Positions 46,763 through 55,635 of a stretch of DNA of 64,000 bases are shown in pieces. Each line of letters opens with the position of its first letter. The first letter of the stretch is position 1. This DNA is from Candidatus Cryptobacteroides choladohippi (GTDB taxonomy: Bacteria; Bacteroidota; Bacteroidia; Bacteroidales; UBA932), in contig JAGHSF010000043.1 of the NCBI GenBank assembly GCA_018065985.1, positions 17,109 through 81,108 of the forward strand, written 5' to 3'. Made by a program: the position numbers and the translations under genes. The notes beneath the pieces are model-generated. The model ran no database searches, was not told where the DNA came from, and worked only from the letters and a program-made list of their open reading frames with translations.

Positions 46763-47884
46763 TTGAAGATCGCGATACTGTCCTGTTTCTACCCCTTCAG
46801 AGGAGGAATATCCCAGTTCAACGCCAACCTTCTGACTGAATTGGGAAAGGCCCACGATGTCAAGGCGTTCAACTTCTCAAGGCAGTATCCCGACTTTCTG
46901 TTCCCGGGCAAGACCCAATACGTCACCCCTGACGACGAAGCCGTACCCATAGAGTCCGAAGCTCTGCTGGATACGGCTTGTCCGTTTACCTGGGGCAGAA
47001 CGGCAAAGGCCATCGGCAGATGGGGCCCCGACGTCCTCATCCTCCGATACTGGATGCCTTATTTCGCGCCCTCCCTTGGATATGTCGCAAGGCACATGCC
47101 CGACAGCTGCAAGGTGATCGCGATACTCGACAATGTGATTCCGCACGAGAGGCATTTCTTCGACGCTCCGCTTACCAGGTACTTCCTGAGCGGGGTCGAC
47201 CTCTGCGTCACTCTCTGCGAGGAAGTGGCGAAGGACCTGCTCTCCCTCGACGGGAAAGCCACCTACACGGTTCTCCCCCACCCCGTATACTCCCACTTCG
47301 GAAAGAAGATGGAGCGCAGCGAGGCGGAAGGGCGGCTTGGGCTGAAACCCGGCATGAGGAACATCCTCTTCTTCGGGCTCATAAGGGAATACAAGGGCCT
47401 TGACATACTTCTGGAGGCCTTCGACAGCCTCGGTCCGGAATACCAGCTGATCATTGCCGGAGAGCCCTACGGCTCATTCGACAGATACCGGAAACTGATA
47501 GACGCCAGCAGCGGCAAGGACCGCATCCATGTATTCGGCCACTACATCAAAGATTCCGAGGTGAGCGCCTATTTCAGCGCGGCCGACGTGGCCGTACTGC
47601 CGTACAGAAGCGCCACCCAGAGCGGAATCAGCTCGATAGCCTACCACTTCGAGCTGCCGATGATAGTGACTGACGTCGGCGGGCTCAAGGAAACCATAGG
47701 CAGTCGCGGCACAGGAATTGTGGTTCCCAGCGTTACCCCGGAGTGCATCGCCGGGGCCATAAAGACATATTTTGCGGACGGGCGCCTGCGCACCGGCTGC
47801 ATTGAAAGCATCAAGGCAGAAAAGGAAAGGCTCAGTTGGGAGCGATTCTGCCTTAATCTGACAAACTTCGCGGAAGACAGATGA
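46763..47884 (+). CDS. Family 4-type glycosyltransferase
   Basis: 373 residues. The start is a TTG at 46763 immediately after the TAA of the preceding gene (TAATTG), the only start that covers the conserved N-terminus KIAILSCFYPFRGGISQF. It is a GT-B fold with a C-terminal NDP-sugar site: NILFFGLIREYKGLDILLEAF, IIAGEPYGS, SAADVAVLPYRSATQSGISSIAY. It resembles enzymes that transfer sugars to envelope glycans. Acceptor and sugar are unknown. The end overlaps the next gene as ATGA. Confidence 0.88.
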   Translation: MKIAILSCFYPFRGGISQFNANLLTELGKAHDVKAFNFSRQYPDFLFPGKTQYVTPDDEAVPIESEALLDTACPFTWGRTAKAIGRWGPDVLILRYWMPYFAPSLGYVARHMPDSCKVIAILDNVIPHERHFFDAPLTRYFLSGVDLCVTLCEEVAKDLLSLDGKATYTVLPHPVYSHFGKKMERSEAEGRLGLKPGMRNILFFGLIREYKGLDILLEAFDSLGPEYQLIIAGEPYGSFDRYRKLIDASSGKDRIHVFGHYIKDSEVSAYFSAADVAVLPYRSATQSGISSIAYHFELPMIVTDVGGLKETIGSRGTGIVVPSVTPECIAGAIKTYFADGRLRTGCIESIKAEKERLSWERFCLNLTNFAEDR

Positions 47885-49311
47885 AAAGATTATTGACTAT
47901 TTTGGCGGGATTCTGCCTGCTGCTCCCCACAGCATCGGCACAGAAATATCTGTTCCCGGGCTCGCCCCAGTCGAAGCAGAAGCAGGAGAAATCCCAGCAG
48001 GAAGCCGTCAGGGAGGAATTGAAGCGCATTCACGGAGACAGGGATGCCCTCAAGGAAGAGCCCTGGACATACAAGCCCAAATACTCGGAGAACACCAGCA
48101 GGACGGACAGCACCGCCACAGAGAAAAAGGTTGCCGGGACACCCGCAACGACAGTTCCGTCAGCACAGACGGAACAGGTCGGAAGCACGGTCGAAAGTAC
48201 TGTCGAGAGTGCCGTCGAGATGCAGATAGCCGACATCCTCGGCACGGAGGCAGCGCCCCAGCAGATCGACAGCGTCGCTGAAGACACATTCGTTCTGGAT
48301 GTACCCGAGACCATAGACCTGGCCCTGCTCCTCCCTATCAAGAGCACCGGTACCCCCAGCGCAAATTTCCTTGATTACTACAGCGGCGCCCTCATGGCAG
48401 TGCGTGACCTCGGAAACAGCGGGCTGAAAATCAACCTGAACATCTATGACACCGCTGATGCCGGGGCAAGGATAACCGACAACGGCCTTGCAGAAGCCGA
48501 TGTGATCATAGGACCCGTTTCCGCCGAAGACATCAGCAAGACACTCGCCCGCTGCCCGGCAGGCAAGTTCATCGTCTCACCCATAGAGCCCAAAGCGGCA
48601 GGCCTTGCAGAAACATGTTGCGTCATCCAGGTCCCGGCTCCCGCAACAGCCCAGATCGACGAGCTTGTAAAGTGGCTGAAGGAAGACACAACGCCACTCG
48701 ACACCGTGATTCTGCTTGAAGACGAGATGGCAGTCGACCAGAGATCCGAGGCCAGATATCTTGTGAGCAGGATGCAGGAGGCCGGGCTGCCATACATCAC
48801 GCTCAAGGAGCCGCGCTTCAACGACATAGACTTCACAAAGGGAGAAGTCAGGATAGTGGTGGCCTCAGAAAGAGACTCATTCCTCTGCAGCGCAGTGAAT
48901 TCCATAGGAAAGCTCGGTCTGAACAAAGGGAATGTCACACTCTACAGCACATCCAGAACAAGGTCGATGGAAGGCATCAATGCAGAGAGCATGTTCAACG
49001 CCCACTGCCACATGACGAGCAACTACTTCGTCGACTACTGCGACCCGCAGACAAGGCAGTTCGTCCTCGCATACAGGGCGCTCTTCCAGAACGAGCCGAG
49101 TTCATTCTCGTTCCATGGATATGATTCCGTGAGGTTTTTCGCGGCCATGTGCGCAAAGTACGGAAGGCAGTGGCACAAAAAAATCCAGGAAGAATCCTGG
49201 AGAGGAATGCAGACTGACTTCATGTTCATCGAATCAGGGAAGGTCGGGATGGCCAACAGCGCCATCCGCAGGATAGTATACAACCCTGACCTTTCAACAA
49301 CCCTTAAGTAG
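47881..49311 (+). CDS. Exported periplasmic-binding-fold protein (LpoA/amino-acid-binding type)
   Basis: 476 residues. A signal peptide (MKRLLTILAGFCLLLPTASA) is followed by about 110 low-complexity polar residues rich in Gln, Lys, Ser and Thr. A type I periplasmic binding fold runs from about residue 140 (IDLALLLPI, FLDYYSGALMAVRDL, ADVIIGPVSAEDIS, VTLYSTSRTRSM, YDSVRFFAAM). Many Bacteroidetes relatives carry LysM repeats at the N-terminus, but I see none here. The ligand is unknown. It overlaps the glycosyltransferase by four bases and the convergent recN end by 18 bases. Confidence 0.8.
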   Translation: MKRLLTILAGFCLLLPTASAQKYLFPGSPQSKQKQEKSQQEAVREELKRIHGDRDALKEEPWTYKPKYSENTSRTDSTATEKKVAGTPATTVPSAQTEQVGSTVESTVESAVEMQIADILGTEAAPQQIDSVAEDTFVLDVPETIDLALLLPIKSTGTPSANFLDYYSGALMAVRDLGNSGLKINLNIYDTADAGARITDNGLAEADVIIGPVSAEDISKTLARCPAGKFIVSPIEPKAAGLAETCCVIQVPAPATAQIDELVKWLKEDTTPLDTVILLEDEMAVDQRSEARYLVSRMQEAGLPYITLKEPRFNDIDFTKGEVRIVVASERDSFLCSAVNSIGKLGLNKGNVTLYSTSRTRSMEGINAESMFNAHCHMTSNYFVDYCDPQTRQFVLAYRALFQNEPSSFSFHGYDSVRFFAAMCAKYGRQWHKKIQEESWRGMQTDFMFIESGKVGMANSAIRRIVYNPDLSTTLK

Positions 49312-50952
49312 CTCCCTGGCATTTGCCAGGGCAGCTTCAGTCACGGTAGACCCGCTCAAAAGGCGGGCTATTTCATTTACTCTCTGCTCAGAGGAGAGTT
49401 CGGTGATGACTGAGACGGTACGGCCATCTTTCACCGACTTGCTGACGACGTAATGGGCGTTTCCCTTTGCAGCGACCTGAGGGAGATGCGTGATGCTGAA
49501 AATCTGCATATCCTTGCCCATCGAACATATCATCTGACCCATCTTGTCGGCTACGCTTCCGGAAACGCCGGTATCGATCTCGTCGAAAATGAGCGTCGGC
49601 ATTCCCACGAAACGCGCCATCATGGCTTTCAGACAAAGCATGATGCGGGAAATCTCTCCTCCCGAAGCGCACTTGGACACATCCTGCAGGCCCTCTCCCG
49701 TCGAGCTGAAAAGGAACGAAACCGAATCCACGCCTGACGGCCCGGCAGGTGCAGGAGATGTACGCACCTCGAATACTGCCCTGTCAAGCTCGAGAAAATG
49801 CAGATCGGAGCATATCCTGCTGCCGAATGCCGGTGCCGCAGCACTGCGGGCCTTGCTCAGTTCACTGCTGAGTCTGTCGTAAACAGCCTGTTCCTTTGCA
49901 ATCTCGGACTTGAGATCCTCGATTCTTTCCTCTATTGCAGATGAATCGAACAGTGCCTGATTGTATTTTTCCCTGACCTCGATGAGCTCCGCAACAGTAG
50001 TGCACGAGTGCTTCTTGAGAAGCGAATAGAGCTCTGACATACGGTCCTCGACCTGCTCGAGACGGGCAGAACTGTCGACCACCTTCCCGTCAAGGTCATC
50101 GATCTCGGAGAAGATGTCGGAAAGTTCTATCCTCGCACTGTCTATGCGTCCGGCCAGTTCCGATGCGGCAGGCAGATACCCGGCCACATGTTCCAGATGC
50201 CTTCTCGCCTCCTTCAGGGAATACTCCACACTCACGCCATCCTGAGGCTCAAACAAAGCCGAGGCGGCATGCAGGCCCTCCTTGATCTGCCCTGCATGGA
50301 CAAGCTGCTTCTGCTCATCCTCAAGTTCTTCCAGCTCACCGTCACGCAGCCCGGCCGCATCCAGCTGCTCCCATTGGGCGGCATTGTAATCGCGATCGGC
50401 CTGAAGCCTCTGCATGAGGGCAACGGTATCGTCAAGTTCGGAACGGAGTGCGCCGAGCCTGCGCCAGCTCTCACGGCATTCCGGTACACGAGCGGCATTG
50501 CCCGCAAAATGGTCCAGGACCCCAAGCTGGAATCCCCTGTCGGAGAGCAGCAGGGACTTGTGCTGGGAGTGGATGTCGAACAGATGGGCGGACAGTTCCG
50601 ACAGCATTCCCACGCTGACGGGACAATCGTTCACAAAAGAACGGCTGCGGCCCGATGCGGCTATCACGCGACGGACTACGGCATTGCCGCCATCCCACTC
50701 GACGCCGTTCTCATCGAAGAATGCCTGAAGCGAGTCGTCCAGGCCGCTGAACTCGGCCTCCACCACGCAGTTGTCGGCGCCATGGCCTATCATCGAAGCA
50801 TCAGCCTTGGCTCCGCCCAGCAGTGAAAGCGCACCCAGCAGAATGGACTTGCCGGCACCCGTCTGGCCCGTAATAATGACTAAACCCTCCGGAAATTCAA
50901 CTTCCAGAGAGTCTATCAGAATGTAGTTCTTTATGTGAAGGCTACAGAGCAT
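49294..50952 (-). CDS. recN: DNA repair protein RecN
   Basis: 552 residues. An SMC-like ATPase that acts in double-strand break repair. It has Walker A GQTGAGKS (residues 29-36), a central coiled coil (about 150-370), the ABC signature CASGGEISRIMLCLKAMM and Walker B LIFDEIDTGVSG. Normal family length. It sits eight bases behind rpoZ at the end of the trxB-bamD-rpoZ-recN run. Its 3' end overlaps the convergent gene. Confidence 0.95.
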   Translation of the reverse strand: MLCSLHIKNYILIDSLEVEFPEGLVIITGQTGAGKSILLGALSLLGGAKADASMIGHGADNCVVEAEFSGLDDSLQAFFDENGVEWDGGNAVVRRVIAASGRSRSFVNDCPVSVGMLSELSAHLFDIHSQHKSLLLSDRGFQLGVLDHFAGNAARVPECRESWRRLGALRSELDDTVALMQRLQADRDYNAAQWEQLDAAGLRDGELEELEDEQKQLVHAGQIKEGLHAASALFEPQDGVSVEYSLKEARRHLEHVAGYLPAASELAGRIDSARIELSDIFSEIDDLDGKVVDSSARLEQVEDRMSELYSLLKKHSCTTVAELIEVREKYNQALFDSSAIEERIEDLKSEIAKEQAVYDRLSSELSKARSAAAPAFGSRICSDLHFLELDRAVFEVRTSPAPAGPSGVDSVSFLFSSTGEGLQDVSKCASGGEISRIMLCLKAMMARFVGMPTLIFDEIDTGVSGSVADKMGQMICSMGKDMQIFSITHLPQVAAKGNAHYVVSKSVKDGRTVSVITELSSEQRVNEIARLLSGSTVTEAALANARELLKGC

Positions 50953-50960
50953 CCGATGGC

Positions 50961-51284
50961 TTATTTGCCTGCTCCGTCCTCTTCTGCAACGCGATAGTAA
51001 AGTTCATTTGCCTCGAACTCGGAAATGGCAACGAGATCGGGCTTGGGCTGGCGCTCATAGTACTTTGAGATCTCGATCTGCTCCTTGTTCTCGAAAACTT
51101 CGTCCATCGTGTCGCGTTCACCGCGGAAATCCTCGAGCTTCTTGGCAAGCTCCTTCTTCTCGGCAAGAGCTATCTGGTTTGCACGCTTTGCGAGGATCAC
51201 TACTGTCTCATAGATGTTGCCCGTAGGCTCTGCAAGGTACTTTGTGTCCCTTGTGATAGTGTTTGTAGGTATTTTCTTTTCCAT
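50961..51284 (-). CDS. rpoZ: RNA polymerase omega subunit
   Basis: 107 residues from the ATG at 51284 (MEKKIPTN); an ATG six bases earlier is also possible. It matches the Bacteroidetes omega form: TGNIYETVVILAKRANQIA, a KKLEDF segment, and ENKEQIEISKYYERQPKP. Omega helps assemble RNA polymerase and may bind ppGpp. It is preceded by a perfect 8-base hairpin in the 40-base gap after bamD. Confidence 0.9.
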   Translation of the reverse strand: MEKKIPTNTITRDTKYLAEPTGNIYETVVILAKRANQIALAEKKELAKKLEDFRGERDTMDEVFENKEQIEISKYYERQPKPDLVAISEFEANELYYRVAEEDGAGK

Positions 51285-51293
51285 ATACATATG

Positions 51294-51314
51294 TTTTACG
51301 CGGGTGGCGTAAAA
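51294..51314 (-). promoter_or_regulatory. Hairpin in the rpoZ leader
   Basis: A perfect 8-base stem (TTTTACGC/GCGTAAAA) with a 5-base loop between the bamD stop and the rpoZ start. There is no T-run after it on the minus strand, so it is more likely an mRNA stability or translation element than a terminator. Confidence 0.4.
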
Positions 51315-51324
51315 GAAAGTTTCA

Positions 51325-52113
51325 TTATTTTTCTTTTGCCTTGTTGTAAAGCGGCTCAAGTTCCTTGCAGTGGGCAGACCCGGGGAATTCACCAATGAAG
51401 TTGTAATAGTCGTCGATGAACGCCAGATAGCGTTCCTTCTGCAGATGAGCCTGGCTGTTCAATGCGAACTTGTACGAAGACAATGCGGTGTAATAGAGGA
51501 TATCTTCACGGAAGACGTTGTCGGCGTCATCCTTGAGAATGTTCTTGAAGGCCACCCTGGCGGCCTTGTAGTCCTCCATCTTGTAGTAAAGTTTTGCGTT
51601 CTCGAATGCCTTCCTGTCAAGGCGCTCGTTGAGTTCCGAAAGCATCCTGTGGCAAACCTGTGCATTGGCTCCCGAAGGATGGTCTGCAAGATATTCGCTG
51701 ATCTTCGTGATTGCGGTGTAGGTCGGAGTCTGGTCGAGCTCATAGCGCAAGGTCGCCTTGTAGAGGCAGTCGATGCGCAGGAACTGGGCAGGCTCGGCGA
51801 AAGGAGAGCGGGGATATCTGTCCAGGAAGTGCTCGAAATTGGTCTCGGCCGTGTAGTAGTCCCTCTGCGCATAGTTGCTCAGTCCCCAGTAGTACTGTAC
51901 CGTATCGTCCCTCTCGGTGCCGCTGGTAATGATCGAGAGGCTCTCGAACAGGGCTGCAGCCTTTGAGAACTTGCCATCCTCGTAATACTTGAAAGCCGCC
52001 TTGTACTTGGCATCGACGTCGTTGCCTTCAAGGAGGAGCTCATACCGGCTCTTGCATGAAACTGCGGAAGCAAGCAGGAGGGCTGCCACCGCAAGAAACT
52101 TCATATATCTCAT
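51325..52113 (-). CDS. bamD: Outer-membrane assembly lipoprotein BamD
   Basis: 262 residues. The lipoprotein signal ends in LASAVSC (Cys20). Five TPR-like helix pairs follow (KAAFKYYEDGKFSKAAALF, YYTAETNFEHFLDRYPRSPFA, YKAARVAFKNIL). The pattern is BamD/YfiO, a partner of BamA at the outer membrane. The ATG at 52113 overlaps the trxB stop as ATGA, which favours it over the Met three codons later. Confidence 0.92.
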   Translation of the reverse strand: MRYMKFLAVAALLLASAVSCKSRYELLLEGNDVDAKYKAAFKYYEDGKFSKAAALFESLSIITSGTERDDTVQYYWGLSNYAQRDYYTAETNFEHFLDRYPRSPFAEPAQFLRIDCLYKATLRYELDQTPTYTAITKISEYLADHPSGANAQVCHRMLSELNERLDRKAFENAKLYYKMEDYKAARVAFKNILKDDADNVFREDILYYTALSSYKFALNSQAHLQKERYLAFIDDYYNFIGEFPGSAHCKELEPLYNKAKEK

Positions 52114-53030
52114 CTCTTCAAATATTTTTCTGCGTCAAGTGCCGCGCGGCATCCCGAAGCAGCTGCGTTTATGGCCTGTCTGTAACGGGGGTCCTGGACA
52201 TCTCCCGCGGCGAAGACACCCTCCACGTTCGTAAGGGAAGTCGCGCCTTCGGTGATGATGTAGCCCTGGTCGTCGGTGTTCACCCAGGCAGAGAAGAGCT
52301 CGCTCTGGGGATGATGGCCGATTGCCAGGAAGAAACCGTCAATGTCTATATCAAAAATCTCGCCATTCCGGCGCTGAAGCCTTGCTCCGGTCACACCGGA
52401 AGCATCTCCAAGCACCTCAGTGGTATTGCAGTTCCAGAGGATTTCGATGTTGGGCGTGTTCATGACCCTGTCCTGCATCGCCTGGGAGGCGCGGAGGACG
52501 TCCCTGCGGACAATCATGTACACCTTGCGGCAAAGACCGGCAAGATAGCTGGCCTCTTCGCATGCAGTGTCGCCGCCGCCGACTACCGCAACATCCTTGC
52601 GGCGATAGAAGAAGCCGTCGCAAGTGGCGCAGGCGCTGACGCCCATCCCCCGGAACCTGCTTTCCGAAGGAAGTCCGAGGTACTTTGCCGAAGCTCCAGT
52701 GGCAATGATGAGAGCATCCGCCTCGATCTCGGTCTCAGCGTCGACAACCAGTCTGAAAGGCCGAACGCCAAGGTCGGCTGAAGTCACGACGCCCCTGCGG
52801 ATGTCGGCACCCAGCTTGACTGCCTGCTCGCGCATCCCTGCCATGAGCTGGTTTGCATCCACTCCGCCCGGGAAACCCGGATAGTTCTCCACAATCGTGG
52901 TTGTCGTAAGCTGACCGCCGGGCTCATTGCCCTCGTAGAGTACGGGGGAGAGAGCTGCGCGTGACGCGTAGATGGCAGCAGTATACCCGGCAGGGCCGCC
53001 GCCGATTATGAGGCAATTGACATGTTCCAT
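52110..53030 (-). CDS. trxB: Thioredoxin reductase
   Basis: 306 residues. An FAD- and NADPH-dependent reductase of thioredoxin. It has an FAD-binding GGGPAGYTAA (from residue 10), the redox-active pair Cys134-Ala-Thr-Cys137 (SACATCDGFFY), the NADPH fold VVGGGDTACEEA, and GVFAAGDVQDPRYRQ near the C-terminus. Normal length. It leads the trxB-bamD-rpoZ-recN operon, with a -7 element 21 bases upstream. Confidence 0.96.
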   Translation of the reverse strand: MEHVNCLIIGGGPAGYTAAIYASRAALSPVLYEGNEPGGQLTTTTIVENYPGFPGGVDANQLMAGMREQAVKLGADIRRGVVTSADLGVRPFRLVVDAETEIEADALIIATGASAKYLGLPSESRFRGMGVSACATCDGFFYRRKDVAVVGGGDTACEEASYLAGLCRKVYMIVRRDVLRASQAMQDRVMNTPNIEILWNCNTTEVLGDASGVTGARLQRRNGEIFDIDIDGFFLAIGHHPQSELFSAWVNTDDQGYIITEGATSLTNVEGVFAAGDVQDPRYRQAINAAASGCRAALDAEKYLKR

Positions 53031-53051
53031 CGGCTAGGTGTTTTGAACTTA

Positions 53052-53059
53052 CAAAAATA
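53052..53059 (-). promoter_or_regulatory. Bacteroidetes -7 element for the trxB operon
   Basis: Reverse-strand TATTTTTG, 21 bases before the trxB ATG, with a TTGTGC about 20 bases further upstream as a possible -33 element. Confidence 0.65.
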
Positions 53060-53088
53060 AGAATTTTTGCACAAGTCTCAAAATCCGT

Positions 53089-53775
53089 CTACGCCTTGGC
53101 CAACCTGTTCTCCGCAAATGAGAAAAAACTGAAATCAGACACGACCACATGGTCAACCAGCCTGATGCAGACAGATTCCAGTCCCTGCCGGAGCTTGTCG
53201 GTCATGGCGCAATCCGCCCCGCTCGGCCTCGGATCGCCGGAAGGATGGTTGTGGACAAGCACCATCCCGGCCGCACCGGCGCCCACAGCCATCCGCACTA
53301 TCTGTCTGATATCCAAGACCGTGGAGTCAAACCCGCCGCTGGTGAGCCTCACCGTTCTGTTGCACCTGCCAAGAGTGTCCAGAAGCACCGCCCAGCATTC
53401 CTCATGATCCAGCCCCTTCAGACGCGGAATCATCAGGTCATAAACCGAGCGGCCGCTCACGACGATCACGCGGGGCGCATCCGCCTTCTCGACGAGAAAA
53501 CGCCGCCCCAGCTCGAATGCTGCCTGCACCGTCGCAGCCCTGGCAGGCCCGATGCCGTCGACGGACTCCAGGTCCGCCACTGAAAGGGCGAACAGCCTGT
53601 CGAGCCTCCACCCGGCCTTCGCGAGCAGGGCGTTCGAAATGTCGATAACACTTTGTGCGGGGGTTCCGCTGCCAAGAAGCACGGCCAGCAGTTCCGCGTT
53701 GCCAAGGGCCGAAGCTCCTTGAACGAGAAGTCTTTCGCGAGGTCTTTCACACTCGCGCAATTCCGAGATTTTCAT
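53089..53775 (-). CDS. radC: RadC/JAB-domain protein
   Basis: 228 residues. The N-terminal helix-hairpin-helix part (LESVDGIGPARAATVQAAFE) is followed by a JAB1/MPN-type zinc site: His175-x-His177 in LVHNHPSGDPRPS and Asp188. The glutamate partner is in the HEECWAVLLDTLGR segment. RadC proteins are widespread. A role in DNA repair is historical and not firmly shown. It has its own -7 element. Confidence 0.93.
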   Translation of the reverse strand: MKISELRECERPRERLLVQGASALGNAELLAVLLGSGTPAQSVIDISNALLAKAGWRLDRLFALSVADLESVDGIGPARAATVQAAFELGRRFLVEKADAPRVIVVSGRSVYDLMIPRLKGLDHEECWAVLLDTLGRCNRTVRLTSGGFDSTVLDIRQIVRMAVGAGAAGMVLVHNHPSGDPRPSGADCAMTDKLRQGLESVCIRLVDHVVVSDFSFFSFAENRLAKA

Positions 53776-53806
53776 AGTTTGTCCGCGGCCCTCCTGTGGG
53801 CCGGGA

Positions 53807-53814
53807 CAAAAATA
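53807..53814 (-). promoter_or_regulatory. Bacteroidetes -7 element for radC
   Basis: Reverse-strand TATTTTTG, 31 bases before the radC ATG. The leader contains a GGCCC/GGGCC hairpin whose loop carries an AGGA sequence. Confidence 0.55.
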
Positions 53815-53820
53815 ATCAAA

Positions 53821-55125
53821 TCAGACGAGAGTGCAAAGCAAAGTGGCCTGGGTGCAGTCACGCACCTCGACCTCGACGTAGTCGCCGGCCTTGTGCGTGC
53901 CGTCGGTCCAGACACACATCTTGTTCTGGGAATTGCGGCCGCAGAGGTCGGCAGGAGTCTTCTTCGACGGGCCCTCCACCAGGACGGTGAAGCGCTTGCC
54001 GATGTCCCTGCGGTTGCTTTCGAGGGAAAGACGGTTCTGCAGGGCGATAATCTCCTCGAGACGGCGGGTCTTGACCTCGATGCTCACGTCATCAGGATAT
54101 TTGCGTGCGGCAAGGGTGCCGGGACGCTCGGAATAGTAGAACATGTAGGCTGCATCGAACGCCACCTTTTCGAAAAGGCTCAGGGTATCCTTATGATCCT
54201 CCTCCGTCTCGGAGCAGAAACCGGCGATGACATCGGTCGTGATGGCGCAGTCAGGCATGATTTCGCGGATCCTTTCAACTCTCTGAAGATACCACTCGCG
54301 GGTATAGCGGCGGCGCATCTTCTCGAGCATCCTGTCCGAACCGCTCTGCACCGGAAGATGTATGTGGTGGCATATGTTGGGATGGCTCGCCATGGTCTCG
54401 AGCACGGCATCCGAGATGTCCTGGGGGTTCGAGGTGGAGAATCTTACACGAAGCTCGGGGCTCACCTGGGCGACGCGCCCGAGCAGGGTCGCGAAGTCCA
54501 CGTCCTCGAACATGTAGGAATCGACGTTCTGGCCAAGGAGAGTCACCTCCCTGTAGCCGGCCTCGACGCACTCGCAGGCCTCACGCACGATGCTGTGCCA
54601 GTCCCTGCTGCGCTCCGCCCCGCGGGTATAGGGCACCACGCAGTACGAGCACACATTGTTGCAGCCCCTCATGATTGAAATGAAGGCAGAGACCCCGTTC
54701 TTGTCGACCCGGACGGGTGAGATGTCGGCGTATGTCTCCTCCCTGGAGAGCATCACGTCAATCTGGGGATGCCCCTCGGAAGCTGCGGCAAGGAGAGACG
54801 GCAGGGTGCGGTAGGCGTCAGGACCGGCCACGACATCGACCTTTTCGCTGTCGAGCAAAGCATCCTTGAGGCGCTCGGCCATGCAGCCGAGTATGCCCAC
54901 GATGACATTCCTGCGGGCCTTGCGCTGGAGGTTGAACTGTTCGATGCGCCCCCATATGCGCTGCTCCGCGTTATCCCTGACCGAGCAGGTGTTGGCCATT
55001 ATGACGTCGGCTTCCGAGATGTCTTCCGTGCGTTCGTATCCCTCTTTTCCGAGGATGGAGAAAACAACCTCAGTGTCAGCCACATTCATCTGACATCCGT
55101 ATGTCTCTATGTACAGCTTTTTCAT
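53821..55125 (-). CDS. miaB: tRNA-2-methylthio-N6-dimethylallyladenosine synthase
   Basis: 434 residues. A radical SAM methylthiotransferase acting on i6A37 of tRNAs that read UNN codons. The N-terminal UPF0004 cluster cysteines are Cys11, Cys46 and Cys80. The radical SAM triad is Cys154, Cys158 and Cys161 (RGCNNVCSYCVVPY). The C-terminal TRAM domain begins near residue 370 (GKRFTVLVEGPSKK). The two complete cluster sites and the length favour MiaB over MtaB or RimO. Promoter eight bases upstream. Confidence 0.94.
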   Translation of the reverse strand: MKKLYIETYGCQMNVADTEVVFSILGKEGYERTEDISEADVIMANTCSVRDNAEQRIWGRIEQFNLQRKARRNVIVGILGCMAERLKDALLDSEKVDVVAGPDAYRTLPSLLAAASEGHPQIDVMLSREETYADISPVRVDKNGVSAFISIMRGCNNVCSYCVVPYTRGAERSRDWHSIVREACECVEAGYREVTLLGQNVDSYMFEDVDFATLLGRVAQVSPELRVRFSTSNPQDISDAVLETMASHPNICHHIHLPVQSGSDRMLEKMRRRYTREWYLQRVERIREIMPDCAITTDVIAGFCSETEEDHKDTLSLFEKVAFDAAYMFYYSERPGTLAARKYPDDVSIEVKTRRLEEIIALQNRLSLESNRRDIGKRFTVLVEGPSKKTPADLCGRNSQNKMCVWTDGTHKAGDYVEVEVRDCTQATLLCTLV

Positions 55126-55133
55126 TTCGGCTG

Positions 55134-55141
55134 CAAAGATA
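55134..55141 (-). promoter_or_regulatory. Bacteroidetes -7 element for miaB
   Basis: Reverse-strand TATCTTTG followed by C, eight bases before the miaB ATG. Confidence 0.65.
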
Positions 55142-55152
55142 GAGATTTTTCT

Positions 55153-55160
55153 TATCTTTG
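55153..55160 (+). promoter_or_regulatory. Bacteroidetes -7 element for the 55170-58127 operon
   Basis: TATCTTTG, nine bases before the ATG at 55170; divergent from the miaB promoter. Confidence 0.65.
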
Positions 55161-55169
55161 TAGTTCAAT

Positions 55170-55631
55170 ATGAAACGTATTACTGCAATACTCTGCCTCT
55201 GCATCCTGATATTGTCCGGATGCAGCAAGACATACAAGGACATCAAGGTGACCTCCTTCGAGGTGATCTCCATAACTCCCAAGGGCCTCAATCAGGTGGA
55301 CGCCCTGGTGGACGTCGGCATATACAATCCAATCGTCGGGTTCGAGGTCACAGACGTGCTCGGAGTCCTCAAGATGGATGGAGAGCCCTGCGTCAACATC
55401 AGCACCGACCAGCTCACCATTTCCGGAAAGACCGAAAAGGTTTACCGCATACCCCTGCACGGAGAGCTTGAGCCGGGATTCAACCCCCTGAGCCTCCTCA
55501 AGGTGGCACAGACCTTGGACTTCAGCGGCTTCACGGCCGATGTGAACGGCAAGGTCTCGCTCCGGGGCGGAATCGGCAAGACCATCGCGCTCAAGGGCCT
55601 GAAACTCGGAGAACTTGAAAAAAGGAACTGA
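55170..55631 (+). CDS. Small lipoprotein, LEA type 2-like
   Basis: 153 residues. The lipoprotein signal MKRITAILCLCILILSGC ends in Cys18. The rest is a single beta-rich domain with an LEA-14/WHy-like pattern (VDALVDVGIYNPIVGFEV, a KVYRIPLHGELEP strand, DVNGKVSLRGGIGK). Function unknown. It starts the operon with the SPOR protein, rpoN and pnuC, with gaps of 4 to 12 bases. Confidence 0.72.
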   Translation: MKRITAILCLCILILSGCSKTYKDIKVTSFEVISITPKGLNQVDALVDVGIYNPIVGFEVTDVLGVLKMDGEPCVNISTDQLTISGKTEKVYRIPLHGELEPGFNPLSLLKVAQTLDFSGFTADVNGKVSLRGGIGKTIALKGLKLGELEKRN

Positions 55632-55635
55632 CAGG

